This document shows, one piece after another, positions 7,312 to 15,627 of a DNA stretch of 64,000 nt (positions within the stretch are counted from its first letter, which is position 1; each line of letters begins with the position of its first letter). The notes under the pieces are model-generated. The model did no database searches. It saw nothing but the letters and a program-made list of their open reading frames with translations, and was not told the origin of the DNA. Origin of the DNA: Paenibacillus sp. FSL H7-0357 (GTDB taxonomy: Bacteria > Bacillota > Bacilli > Paenibacillales > Paenibacillaceae); NCBI RefSeq assembly GCF_000758525.1, contig NZ_CP009241.1, forward strand, positions 4,402,001 to 4,466,000, written 5' to 3'. A program made the position numbers and the translations under genes.

Positions 7312-8190
7312 CTATCCCGGTTCCTGTACATTGCTCAATACAAGGTACAAACAAACAATAACACCCAAATGAAACGCAGGGAACGCTACCAACTCTACTG
7401 TAGATACACTTACTCCCGCCCTCAGCATCCCAATGATCATGGCTGTGATGGAGGTTAGGAGAGCAGCGGCTTTCACTATGACTACAGAAGCAAGCAGATA
7501 ACCATAAGGCCGCCTGCGAATGAGCAGTAACCCGGTAATTGCCGTGAGCGGAACAACAATAGCTAAATCGAGTGCCTGAATCACTAATGTGCTGTAATGC
7601 TCCAACCCTACAGGGGCTGTCCCTTGCCGTAAAGAACTAGCAAGCCTGCCCAGCCATAACATCATAATCATAAACGCGATAAACAGCAGGAAAACGCCGA
7701 TGCTTGTGGCCGGTAAACTGTGTTTAAAATAACGTTCTACCTTCTCCCGCTCGAGGGACAACAGTGTCAGAATAAAAGCAAATAAGCTGGCTGAGAACAA
7801 CATGACATAGATTAGAAACAGGTGATTGTACATAGACAGGAAGCTGTAAGACGCATAAGTATATGTAAAATATCCCAAAGCTCCAGCTAACAGCAAACGT
7901 CCTCTGACCCTCCCTTTGAAGCTCATAACCAGTGACACAACCAGCAAAGGAACCCCCAATACCAGCGTAACTCCATCCTGGGCTATAGCCTGAGCAGCTG
8001 CGGAAACTGAATCGTGTTTATATATCCCACTACCATATAATTCGACCTTGTCACCCCAGATAGAGGTAAAAGATTCAGACCTTCTTGCCGCCTCCGGGCC
8101 GTGACCTGACAGCAATCCGTACCCCGACGCAATTATCGCTAGGAGAATAATTAAACCCGTTAAAATGCCAACTGACCGTCTATATTCCAT
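7312..8190 (-). CDS. Polytopic membrane protein of unknown function
   Basis: A 292-residue protein with about eight hydrophobic helices. One is N-terminal; it is followed by a polar external loop of about 45 residues (GPEAARRSES to SAAAQAIAQ) and then a helical bundle. No known motif is recognised. Its ATG has AGGGGGAG upstream and overlaps the end of TetR2 by 11 bases, so it is co-translated. It is the component that the first TetR-flavodoxin cassette lacks. It could be the transported-ligand or redox partner of the flavodoxin, which is inference from context only. Confidence 0.75.
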   Translation of the reverse strand: MEYRRSVGILTGLIILLAIIASGYGLLSGHGPEAARRSESFTSIWGDKVELYGSGIYKHDSVSAAAQAIAQDGVTLVLGVPLLVVSLVMSFKGRVRGRLLLAGALGYFTYTYASYSFLSMYNHLFLIYVMLFSASLFAFILTLLSLEREKVERYFKHSLPATSIGVFLLFIAFMIMMLWLGRLASSLRQGTAPVGLEHYSTLVIQALDLAIVVPLTAITGLLLIRRRPYGYLLASVVIVKAAALLTSITAMIIGMLRAGVSVSTVELVAFPAFHLGVIVCLYLVLSNVQEPG

Positions 8191-8884
8191 CGGCGTCTCC
8201 CCCTGGTCGAATAGTCAAGCAGAAACGGCTTTGCCGTCCTTTTAAAGGACGGCACCGTTCCAGCCCCCCCGCAATTAGAAGCATGGCCTCAACATGCCGC
8301 GCGATCAGGGTCTCCTTCTGCTCCTCAGGCAGCTCTTTCTCGACGGTCAGCCTCATGATCAGTCCAAATGCCGCGCTCCAGATCACCTGGGCGGTAAGCT
8401 CCATTTCCTCCTCTTTACGGGCATCCATCCCTTTGAATTGGCGAAGAATACTGCAGAGCATGCTGATCGCATTGCGCTCCAGTGCAGCCCCTTTATGCAG
8501 CACTGCCGTGTGGTTAAGCACAGCTGGTGAATCATTCAGTATCACATTCCGGTACTGGGATTCCTCCGCTGTTGTCACCCGAATGAACTGCGACAGCGAC
8601 TGGCTTAGCTTCTCCTCAGCCGATTCTTCATTCTGCGAAGTGTGTAATCGGGCTGTTAGCCCATCAATCAACTCCCTGTACCCCTGCTGTAGAAGCTGCT
8701 CGACAATAGCCTCCTTTCCCTGAAAATAGTGATAAATGATTCCGGCGGAATAGTCCATCCGTTTAGCAATCTTGCGGATAGATAACTGCTTGATCCCCTT
8801 CTCGGCCACCAGCTCACCGGCTGTTGTCAGAATCAAATGACGCATCGCTTCGCGTTCCTGCTCTTGCCTTTGTTCTTTGCTCAT
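8180..8884 (-). CDS. TetR family regulator (copy 2)
   Basis: A 234-residue TetR repressor paralogous to 2453-3073. It has the same HTH pattern (LSIRKIAKRMDYSAGIIYHY) and the same ligand-domain outline. It is about 28 residues longer: after the point where copy 1 stops (TIASG), copy 2 reads on through IAGG into a low-complexity tail encoded partly by a perfect 21-base palindrome (8233-8253). The tail overlaps the membrane protein start. This suggests loss of the original stop codon. An operator-like site precedes it at 8922-8955. Confidence 0.88.
   Translation of the reverse strand: MSKEQRQEQEREAMRHLILTTAGELVAEKGIKQLSIRKIAKRMDYSAGIIYHYFQGKEAIVEQLLQQGYRELIDGLTARLHTSQNEESAEEKLSQSLSQFIRVTTAEESQYRNVILNDSPAVLNHTAVLHKGAALERNAISMLCSILRQFKGMDARKEEEMELTAQVIWSAAFGLIMRLTVEKELPEEQKETLIARHVEAMLLIAGGLERCRPLKGRQSRFCLTIRPGGDADGI
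8233..8253. other. Palindrome inside the TetR2 3' tail
   Basis: Arms GCCGTCCTTT and AAAGGACGGC around one base. In mRNA it would form a stem of at least 7 bp about 45 bases before the next gene's start. No T-run follows, so it is more likely a processing or attenuation hairpin than a terminator. Confidence 0.35.
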
Positions 8885-8921
8885 GATTTCAAAATTCCTC
8901 CATTTGCGTTTAGATCAGCAA

Positions 8922-8955
8922 ATTTAACACTGCAATGTTTTTAAACAGTGTTCAA
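8922..8955 (-). promoter_or_regulatory. TetR2 operator
   Basis: A 34-base site containing AACACTG-13-CAGTGTT, a perfect 7-bp inverted repeat. It matches the site before TetR1 at 28 of 34 positions and lies about 40 bases upstream of the TetR2 ATG. A TATAAT lies just upstream of it on the minus strand, so binding would block the promoter. Confidence 0.6.
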
Positions 8956-9185
8956 TATACATTATATGGAACTATACTGCTGCGGGATGTGATTATTTTG
9001 ACATTCTTAAGGAATCTCATTTCCAAACTGTATAATTTCCTAACAGAAATAAAGCCTGAGATAGCCCCGGCGGGCATCCCAAGCTTTAGATTTATCATTC
9101 AGTTGCCGAATTAAGTCAACATAATTATTGAATAAAATTTGGAAACATTTTGCTCATTCGAAACGTCTAATCATAGTACATCAGG

Positions 9186-9313
9186 TTAGGTTCACCTCTG
9201 CCATTCGCGTTTACTTCACATCATATAACTTTGTCACTTCTGGAGCAAGCCGCCTGCCTCTCATTCCCGGTGCAGCACAAAACATGATAAGATAGATTAG
9301 ACCGCAACACTTC
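9186..9313. repeat. 128-bp perfect direct repeat, copy 2
   Basis: Identical to 6026-6153 and in the same orientation. Here the promoter and ribosome binding site point into a dead end: the first ATG after the AGAGGTG opens only four codons. On the other side it ends 15 bases before the putative xerS start. The region 8956-9185 otherwise has no gene; it includes a difSL-like sequence near 9019-9050. Confidence 0.9.
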
Positions 9314-9328
9314 AAACCTAAGCAAACT

Positions 9329-10429
9329 ATGAAAAAGGTGATTGTTATCAGCATCCAAAAAAACAGCGACCGGAAAAATCTCGACCAGAGGCTGCATCTT
9401 ATGCCATGGTTTGTACAGCAATTCATTGACTATAAACGGCCGGATCTGTCGCCTTCAACCCTACTGGAGTATATCCGCGATTATGAATCTTTTTTTGGGT
9501 GGCTGCGTGTGGAAGGACTGTCAACGGCCGGCAGCAATGCTGAAATCACTCTGCTTGATCTGGAAACACTTCATATGGACAGTATTGTCGGCTACCGGCT
9601 GCATTTAACTACCCGCGCCGAAGGAACGAACACCCGGGTGACGGTATCCCGCAAGCTGTCCGCTCTGCGCTCCCTCTTCCATTACCTGAGCCAGATTGCC
9701 GAAGATGAGAATTTCTACCCGCTGCTGAAGCGCAATATTATGGCCAAGGTGGAAATCAAACGCATTCATAAACCGAAAGATACCGCAGCCAAGCTAAAGG
9801 GGAAAATTCTCGAAGACGAGGAACTGCTGGAATTTGTGGGCTACATCTATGAAGGTTATGGCAGAGATGTTGAGGCTAACAAGCAGGCACATTACTCCTT
9901 TCAGTTGAACCGGGAACGGGATGCCTGCATCGCCAGTCTGATCTTGAATTCCGGCTTGCGTGTATCCGAGGTGGTTAATCTCAACGTGGATGATCTGGAT
10001 GTGAACAACAAGCTGCTTTATGTATACCGCAAGGGCAATAATGACGAGACCTTCAAGACACCTGTGTATTTCCGCGAGCAGGCCAAGGATGATCTCTCGC
10101 TGTATCTAAGTCTCCGCCAGGCCCGCTACAAGACGCCAAAGAGGGAAAAGGCGTTGTTCATTGCATTGCCCAATGGCAGCCAGGAAGGGAAACGGATGAC
10201 AAAACGGGCGATTCAAGAGATGATTATCAAATACGCCAAGCGTTTCGGAAAGCCCTATTTGACTGTGCACAAGCTGAGGCACTCTTTCGCCACAGACTAT
10301 TATCTGCAAAATGATATCTACAAAACTAAGGAGCAGCTCGGACACGCTTCGACCGAAACTACCGAAGTCTATGCCCATCTTACGGACAAAACGATGTCCG
10401 AAGCGATTGAGCGGCGTGTGGAAAGCTGA
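9329..10429 (+). CDS. xerS: Tyrosine recombinase XerS-like
   Basis: A 366-residue tyrosine recombinase. The N-terminal SAM-like domain opens with LMPWFVQQFIDYKRPDLSP, a XerS-type start. The catalytic domain has the first Arg in LNSGLRVSEV, the HKLRHSFATD box (H-x-x-R), GHASTETTEVYAHL (second His) and the Tyr nucleophile within EVYAHL. XerS acts at a single chromosomal site (difSL) to resolve dimers in streptococci; Paenibacillus genomes often carry this type. The start is uncertain: no ribosome binding site precedes the ATG at 9329, while AAAGGTGAT lies just inside it and could serve a non-ATG start at 9345-9350. Confidence 0.88.
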   Translation: MKKVIVISIQKNSDRKNLDQRLHLMPWFVQQFIDYKRPDLSPSTLLEYIRDYESFFGWLRVEGLSTAGSNAEITLLDLETLHMDSIVGYRLHLTTRAEGTNTRVTVSRKLSALRSLFHYLSQIAEDENFYPLLKRNIMAKVEIKRIHKPKDTAAKLKGKILEDEELLEFVGYIYEGYGRDVEANKQAHYSFQLNRERDACIASLILNSGLRVSEVVNLNVDDLDVNNKLLYVYRKGNNDETFKTPVYFREQAKDDLSLYLSLRQARYKTPKREKALFIALPNGSQEGKRMTKRAIQEMIIKYAKRFGKPYLTVHKLRHSFATDYYLQNDIYKTKEQLGHASTETTEVYAHLTDKTMSEAIERRVES

Positions 10430-10534
10430 TGGCATCGCTGCTGCTCTGTAGGAAACATGTGACGCTGCATTCGAGCGGAGTTTTGTTCTAATGCTGAAGA
10501 GTATTTAATTTTTATTATTGTAAGGAGCATACCT

Positions 10535-11401
10535 ATGTCAGAGTATTACAATTATTCACCATCCGGCCCAGCCGGAGCTTCTCTCTATTTGCAATCGGAC
10601 TGCGAGAACTGTTTTGGCTTATGCTGTGCGGCACTGCCCTTCGCGGTTTCGGTAGACTTCGCGATGAACAAGAACGCCGGACAGCCCTGTCCCAATCTGC
10701 AGACGGACTTCCGTTGCGGTATTCATACCGCGCTAAGAGACAAGGGCTTTCGGGGCTGCACAGTGTATGACTGCTTTGGGGCAGGCCAAAAGATATCCCA
10801 AATCACCTACGGCGGTAAGGACTGGCGGCAAGCTCCCAAAACATCATCACAGATGTTCGAAGTATTCCCGGTAATGCGTCAGCTACATGAACTGCTGTGG
10901 TATCTCACCGAAGCACTTCATTTCCAGTCAGCCGCCCCGCTTCATAGTGCACTGTCAACCGCTCTGGAGAAGACCGAACAACTCACGAACCTGAAGGCCG
11001 AGGCGCTGCTGGAGCTGGATGTTGCTGCTCACCGGGGGGAAGTCAACGAACTGCTCCTGCGTACCAGTGAACTTGTGCGTGATGCGGCCCGCCGGGAGCT
11101 GAAGTCGGTTCCCAAACGACAAGCAAAATATGGCCGCGGCGCGGATCTGATTGGAGCCAAACTGAAGGGTGCGGATCTGCGGTGCGTAAGCCTGCGGGGG
11201 GCCTATCTCATCGCTGCTGATCTCAGTGGAGCAAATCTGCAGGCTGCTGACCTCATTGGCGCAGATTTCCGGGACACTAACCTAAGCGGAGCGGATCTGA
11301 CCGGCAGCCTGTTTCTTACACAGGCACAGCTTAATGCAGCCAAGGGCAATACCTTAACCAAGCTGCCTCCAGCGCTTGCCCGTCCTGGTCACTGGACGTA
11401 G
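10535..11401 (+). CDS. Cys-rich pentapeptide-repeat protein
   Basis: A 288-residue two-part protein. Residues about 20-90 hold a cysteine cluster (CENCFGLCCAALPF, then spaced single Cys in PCPNLQ, FRCGIH, GCTVYDCFG) of the kind that binds metal or an Fe-S centre. After a helical middle there is a pentapeptide-repeat block (about residues 200-265: ADLIGAKLKGADLRC, ADLSGANLQAADLIGADF) with the A(D/N)LxG periodicity that folds into a right-handed beta-helix. The ribosome binding site is TAAGGAGC. Function unknown; some pentapeptide proteins mimic DNA and bind gyrase, but the Cys domain makes this subgroup different. Confidence 0.82.
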   Translation: MSEYYNYSPSGPAGASLYLQSDCENCFGLCCAALPFAVSVDFAMNKNAGQPCPNLQTDFRCGIHTALRDKGFRGCTVYDCFGAGQKISQITYGGKDWRQAPKTSSQMFEVFPVMRQLHELLWYLTEALHFQSAAPLHSALSTALEKTEQLTNLKAEALLELDVAAHRGEVNELLLRTSELVRDAARRELKSVPKRQAKYGRGADLIGAKLKGADLRCVSLRGAYLIAADLSGANLQAADLIGADFRDTNLSGADLTGSLFLTQAQLNAAKGNTLTKLPPALARPGHWT

Positions 11402-11414
11402 GATCTTCAACAAT

Positions 11415-11456
11415 AGCAGCCCCAGTCTTCCGTTACCATGGAGGACTGGGGCTGCT
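11415..11456. terminator. Convergent hairpin between the pentapeptide gene and mobB
   Basis: A 13-bp perfect stem (AGCAGCCCCAGTC with its complement) extended by further pairs. It lies between convergent genes, so it can serve both strands, but neither side has a strong T-run. Confidence 0.5.
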
Positions 11457-11534
11457 GCTCCTTGCGACCCGATTTTGAATAGACGGTTCAATGAGGCGCG
11501 GACAGAATTCTTCGGGTTTTCTTTTGTGAATTTT

Positions 11535-12248
11535 TCATATGTTGAAATTTTGAAAATAAGTCCGTTGTTGCCACAAAAATTCAGCGATTGCCGCACTGTC
11601 GTTGATGCTGAAATGCCGGATTCCCGGCTCTATCCGCACTTTGTCCTTCATTTCCTCCCAAAATGCGGCAGCGACCTTATTCTGGGCATTGTTCAGCAGG
11701 CTCAGGTCTTCTTCGTTATGAACCAGTACTATTTTAGGATAAGCTTCATGTTTGAAGCCCTCAACGAGCACATAATCATAGCTGGAAAAAGCTGAAATCA
11801 GCTCTGCCAAACTACTGCTGCGTTCTTCGATCACCGATGTCTTTCTGCCGCTGGTGATGGCAATTGCGGATGCTCCGGCCTGCCGTTGCTGCCAGGTATC
11901 TGTCCCCGGATGATCCATATCATAGTCATGGGCATCATGTTTGATCACCGCCACCGTGCAGCCGTGCCGCTGCAGCAGGGGAATCAAGTCACAGATCAGC
12001 GTAGTTTTGCCGCTGTTTTTATAGCCGACGATCTGGCATACGGCAGGTGGACTCTTGTCGCCTCCGCCATTCGATTCCTCACCCGTTCGAGGACTTCCCG
12101 CGGGAACCCGGCTTGTCCTGCCTGCATTTCTGCTGCAGGTATTGCTGTTCTTGCCCTTTCCATTCCTGCCTCGTCCTAGCCTTGAGTTGCCAATGTTCAG
12201 CCGCGCAAAGTCCCGGCCTGTTTCACTTCTTTTCTTGCTCCGCTTCAT
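11535..12248 (-). CDS. mobB: Molybdopterin-guanine dinucleotide biosynthesis protein B
   Basis: A GTP-binding adaptor for MobA in molybdenum cofactor maturation. The Walker A motif GYKNSGKTT is followed by LICDLIPLLQRHGCTVAVIK and DAHDYDMDHPGTDTWQQRQAGA, both typical of MobB. VLVEGFKHEAYPKIVL is the conserved D/VEG-FK motif. Unusually, about 70 residues of basic, low-complexity sequence precede the P-loop. The ATG at 12248 has AGGA five bases upstream; a start nearer the P-loop cannot be excluded. It lies downstream of moeA on the same strand. Confidence 0.92.
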   Translation of the reverse strand: MKRSKKRSETGRDFARLNIGNSRLGRGRNGKGKNSNTCSRNAGRTSRVPAGSPRTGEESNGGGDKSPPAVCQIVGYKNSGKTTLICDLIPLLQRHGCTVAVIKHDAHDYDMDHPGTDTWQQRQAGASAIAITSGRKTSVIEERSSSLAELISAFSSYDYVLVEGFKHEAYPKIVLVHNEEDLSLLNNAQNKVAAAFWEEMKDKVRIEPGIRHFSINDSAAIAEFLWQQRTYFQNFNI

Positions 12249-12311
12249 CACGTTCCTGCTTCACCCCTGATCTCTAGTTCCGCACGCTCCCGCATGGCTG
12301 CCAGAGTCCAT

Positions 12312-13592
12312 TCAGCCCTGAAGTTCTCCCGGCAGCTTCAGCACCCTTACTTTGGCGCCAGAGCTTAAACCGCGTTCTTCCGGCGGAACGACAATCAGAC
12401 AATCGCTGTCCTTGATCGTTACCATGACCGATGATTCGTCGATTGCTGCCGGATAGGCATACAAACAGCCATCACGGAATTCCAGCCTTGCGCGCACATA
12501 ACGTGTATAATTGTTCACCTTCGAATAATCTGCACCTAGCACAGCCGTCCATTCCGGCAAAAAGGGCAGCGTAGCACCCTGCATCAGGGAAATGACCGGC
12601 CGCGCAAACAGATGAAAACCTACGAAGCAGGCTCCGGGATTGCCGGACAGTGCCAGCAGCAGTTTGCCTCCGCGAACAGCGGCTGTTGTGACGCTGCCCG
12701 GGCGCATCGTAACTTTATTAAATAGCATGTCGCCGCTGTTCTCCCGGACCAGATCACCCATAATATCGTAATCCCCCACAGATACCCCGCCCGTAGTGAT
12801 CACCATGTCATAGCTATCCAGAGCCATTTGCACTTTGCTCCGGGCCAGCTCCAAGTCATCTATGATCGCACCCAGCATGACAGGCTCACCCCCGGTCTCC
12901 CGCACCAGCGCTTCCAGCATCGGTGAGTTGCTATTGCGGATTTTGCCGGGTTGAAGTGGCTCATCTACCTCCAAAAGCTCAGTACCCGTAGCGAAAATCC
13001 CGATCTTAGGCCGTCTAAGTACTTTGACGGTATGTACTCCAAGCGCTGCCAGCGCAGCGATTTCACCCGCAGCAATCTTCCCTCCTGATCGAAGTACAAG
13101 CGCTCCTTCCTTCAGTTCAAAACCCTGCGGAGTAATATTGCGGCCGGCCTGCTGCGGCTTGCGGAGTCCGACAAAACTTTTGCCATCGGCTTCCCGGCTT
13201 TCCGTGATCTCCAGCATCACAACCGTATCCGCACCTTCGGGCACCTGCGCCCCTGTCATAATTCGCGCGGCTGTTCCGGACGTTATACTCACAGCAGGTA
13301 CAGCTCCGCATGGAATATCATCGACGACTTCCAGCCAGACTACGCGGTCCTGCCCGCAATCCTTGGTATCCCCGGCGATCAGCGCATACCCGTCCATCCC
13401 TGAGCGGTTAAATGCCGGAAAAGGATGCGGCGCAATCACCGGCTCGGCCAAAAAACGCCCGCAGCTCTGATTCAGCGGTACTTCCTCACCATCCAGCAAT
13501 TTTGCATATTCAATCACCCGGGCTTGCGCTTCTTTAACCTGGAGTGCTTTTCGATGAAATTTATGATCCGGTGTATCCTGTCTGCTATTCAT
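12312..13592 (-). CDS. moeA: Molybdopterin molybdenumtransferase MoeA
   Basis: Inserts molybdate into adenylated molybdopterin. The 426-residue length is typical. Visible motifs: HPFPAFNRSGMDGYAL near residue 57, IMTGAQVPEGADTVV, IGIFATGTELLEVDEPLQPGKIRNSNSP, and TTGGVSVGDYD with LSGNPGACFVGF in the MoCF-binding domain. The start has GGAGGG at good spacing. The gap to mobB is 63 bases with no terminator, so the two are probably co-transcribed. No molybdoenzyme gene is in the window. Confidence 0.96.
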   Translation of the reverse strand: MNSRQDTPDHKFHRKALQVKEAQARVIEYAKLLDGEEVPLNQSCGRFLAEPVIAPHPFPAFNRSGMDGYALIAGDTKDCGQDRVVWLEVVDDIPCGAVPAVSITSGTAARIMTGAQVPEGADTVVMLEITESREADGKSFVGLRKPQQAGRNITPQGFELKEGALVLRSGGKIAAGEIAALAALGVHTVKVLRRPKIGIFATGTELLEVDEPLQPGKIRNSNSPMLEALVRETGGEPVMLGAIIDDLELARSKVQMALDSYDMVITTGGVSVGDYDIMGDLVRENSGDMLFNKVTMRPGSVTTAAVRGGKLLLALSGNPGACFVGFHLFARPVISLMQGATLPFLPEWTAVLGADYSKVNNYTRYVRARLEFRDGCLYAYPAAIDESSVMVTIKDSDCLIVVPPEERGLSSGAKVRVLKLPGELQG

Positions 13593-13743
13593 AAGAACCC
13601 TCCGTCCTCTGTCTCATGTGGCACCATGTGCCTACTGTTTGCTGCTCCGGTACAGAACTATTTTAACATGAGACCCGGGAAAGTGATATTTGGATATGAG
13701 TGTCTGCTCTCGGTACGTCCCGCTTAGCTTTGCGAGACGAAGC

Positions 13744-13777
13744 AAAAAGGATACCCGCTATAGAAGCGAAGGTATCC
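13744..13777 (-). terminator. Terminator of the PspA operon
   Basis: Stem GGATACC (13749-13755) with GGTATCC (13771-13777) and a TTTTT tail on the minus strand, 38 bases past the DUF4178 stop. The rest of 13593-13743, between this and moeA, holds nothing recognisable. Confidence 0.75.
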
Positions 13778-13814
13778 TCTAATCCCCATTTGGGATATAA
13801 ATACAGATGTTGAA

Positions 13815-14321
13815 TTACGAAGCCCGGATCACTTTGACATCTCCCGGAATTACTTTCTCGCCCTCATAGAGCATAAACCGCCCGTTCTGCCATTCCACCC
13901 GCAGCAGCCGGTAATCATCGGACTGGTACTGCCAGACATGCTGCTCTCCGCCATTGACATACGGCGTCTGTCCTGTTACCGCTGCGAACCCTTCGTATTC
14001 TTCCTCCAGGTGGAACGTGTAACCATCCAGCTCCAGCGTAGAAGGTACCTCGGCAGGATCATCCAGCCGCCCGTCAATCGGTTGATACAGACTGTACTGC
14101 AGCTGTTCACGCTCCTCAATATACAGATAGGAGATCTTGCTTCCGTCGCGGAGTGTCAAGACAACCGCATTGCGGCCGCTGGTTTTCGTCCGTCCTGTTA
14201 CTTCATAAGTAACCAGTGACACTTCGCAAATATCTCCCGGGGAGAGATTCAGCATACTTTTTGGTGCAGCCGGTGCTTCTGTTTTGGAAAAAAGATTACC
14301 AATACGTTTCCATATACTCAA
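13815..14321 (-). CDS. DUF4178 domain protein
   Basis: A 168-residue soluble protein. It has the DUF4178 pattern of a small beta-rich domain: GDICEVSLVTYEVTGRTKT, a YLYIEEREQLQYSLY strand pair, then YTFHLEEEYEGFAAVTG. The likely start is TTG (MSIWKRIG), with AGGAGG 11 bases upstream. Such proteins occur next to PspA and DUF350 proteins, as in E. coli yjf-type clusters, and are thought to act in membrane stress. It is the last gene of the operon 15960-13815. Confidence 0.75.
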   Translation of the reverse strand: MSIWKRIGNLFSKTEAPAAPKSMLNLSPGDICEVSLVTYEVTGRTKTSGRNAVVLTLRDGSKISYLYIEEREQLQYSLYQPIDGRLDDPAEVPSTLELDGYTFHLEEEYEGFAAVTGQTPYVNGGEQHVWQYQSDDYRLLRVEWQNGRFMLYEGEKVIPGDVKVIRAS

Positions 14322-14345
14322 ACTCCATCATTCCTCCTGTTATAT

Positions 14346-14756
14346 TTAACCTCGTATATAAGCCGCAATAATTAATGCCCCCGTTACATGCAGCGAGCCA
14401 GCCAATAATCCATAACCGATTTTGCCCAGCTGGGTGCCATAATCAAGATTTAGCTTACCCCAGCGGCTCAGCAGCAGGCGGACTGTCTTTTCAAGGAAAA
14501 ACAAAAGAACAAAGGAAACTATGGAGACAATAAGCGCATCTCCCAGACCCTTTGAAGTGGAAATGGAAGCCGATAATATGTAGGCTTGTGCCAGCAGTTT
14601 CAGTACGAAACGCGTTGTGACCGCCATATTGCCTGCCTTCAGTTCCTCTAAATCATTATAACGGGTAAACAGCGAATCCACGAACATCAGTACACATAGA
14701 AGCACTGCGCCGCTCACCGTCCATACAACCATGGACACCAGTGTTTGGAAATCCAT
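14346..14756 (-). CDS. DUF350 family membrane protein
   Basis: A 136-residue protein with four hydrophobic helices, matching the YjfL/DUF350 family (SMVVWTVSGAVLLCVLMFV at the N-terminus; a central LGDALIVSIVSFVLLFFLEK helix). Biochemistry is unknown. Its place between pspA and the DUF4178 gene, 24 bases upstream of the latter, supports a membrane-integrity role. A GGCGAAGG hairpin lies in the 126-base gap after pspA (about 14808-14847) and may set relative transcript levels. Confidence 0.8.
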   Translation of the reverse strand: MDFQTLVSMVVWTVSGAVLLCVLMFVDSLFTRYNDLEELKAGNMAVTTRFVLKLLAQAYILSASISTSKGLGDALIVSIVSFVLLFFLEKTVRLLLSRWGKLNLDYGTQLGKIGYGLLAGSLHVTGALIIAAYIRG

Positions 14757-14882
14757 TGCTTTAGCCCCCGCTTATTCAGATTGCTGCTCTATCCGACCAC
14801 ATAGAGAAGGCGAAGGAGAAACCGCTAGTTCCGTCTCCCCTTCGCCTGTGAACACCGGCTTTAGGACCGGTAAGTCCATATC

Positions 14883-15551
14883 CTATTGTTTGTCGTATTG
14901 CTTCATCAGCGCAGCCAGCTCATCTTCTACAGCTTGGTCCTTGCCCAGCTTCTCGAATTCATCGTCAAGTGATTTATTGCCCGAGCTCATCTCATTGCTG
15001 GCTTCTGCCTGAGCTTCAGCTTGCAGCATCTTTTCTTCCATGCGCTTCAGTCCGGCGGAAGCCGAGTCAGAGCTGAAACCGCTCATTGCCTTATTGATTT
15101 CAGTTTGCGCCTTGGCGGCATTGAAGCGGGCTACCAAAGTCTCACGTTTGTTCTTCATCTCGGTGAGCTGTTTGCGCATTTCCTCCAGTTTGGCACGCAG
15201 GTTGTCGGCCGAAGCTTTATTCTGATCGAAGCTTGTTTTGTACTCCACCAGCTTGACTTCAGCAGATTTCTTCTCTTCCAGCGCGCGGCGGGCCAGATCG
15301 GCATTGCCGGCTTGAGCTGCCGTATGCGCCTGCTGGTTGCGCTTGGCTACAAGTGCTTCCTGCTCTTCATACAGCTGTTTGAATTTCTTCTCGATGGCGA
15401 TCTGGGCAGCTACCGCTTTCTCAGCATCCTCCAAATCCTCGGTCATATCACGGATATATTGGTCCGTCATTTTGACCGGGTCTTCCGCCTTGTCAATAAT
15501 CGCATTCACATTGGACATGGTCAAATCACGCAATCTTTTAAATATAGACAT
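14883..15551 (-). CDS. PspA/IM30 family protein
   Basis: A 222-residue, almost wholly coiled-coil protein, as expected for the ESCRT-III-related PspA/Vipp1 family that binds and stabilises damaged membrane from the cytoplasmic face. The N-terminus MSIFKRLRDLTMSNVNAIIDKAEDP is diagnostic: an amphipathic helix followed by the NxxLDKxEDP-like motif. The ribosome binding site is TGGAGG. It is followed by the DUF350 and DUF4178 genes, forming an envelope-stress unit. Confidence 0.93.
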   Translation of the reverse strand: MSIFKRLRDLTMSNVNAIIDKAEDPVKMTDQYIRDMTEDLEDAEKAVAAQIAIEKKFKQLYEEQEALVAKRNQQAHTAAQAGNADLARRALEEKKSAEVKLVEYKTSFDQNKASADNLRAKLEEMRKQLTEMKNKRETLVARFNAAKAQTEINKAMSGFSSDSASAGLKRMEEKMLQAEAQAEASNEMSSGNKSLDDEFEKLGKDQAVEDELAALMKQYDKQ

Positions 15552-15627
15552 CGGTTCATTCCTCCAAAATAAAAGTTAATTGCTCATTTGGTATCTTTTA
15601 CGCAGAGTGTCGAGAATCGTTTCAAAT

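Noticed and set aside
6477..11540. A 17-base identity (TTGTGAATTTTTCATAT) at 6477-6493 and 11524-11540
   Set aside because: Low-complexity AT-rich sequence; the second copy lies at the mobB stop. No further copies seen.
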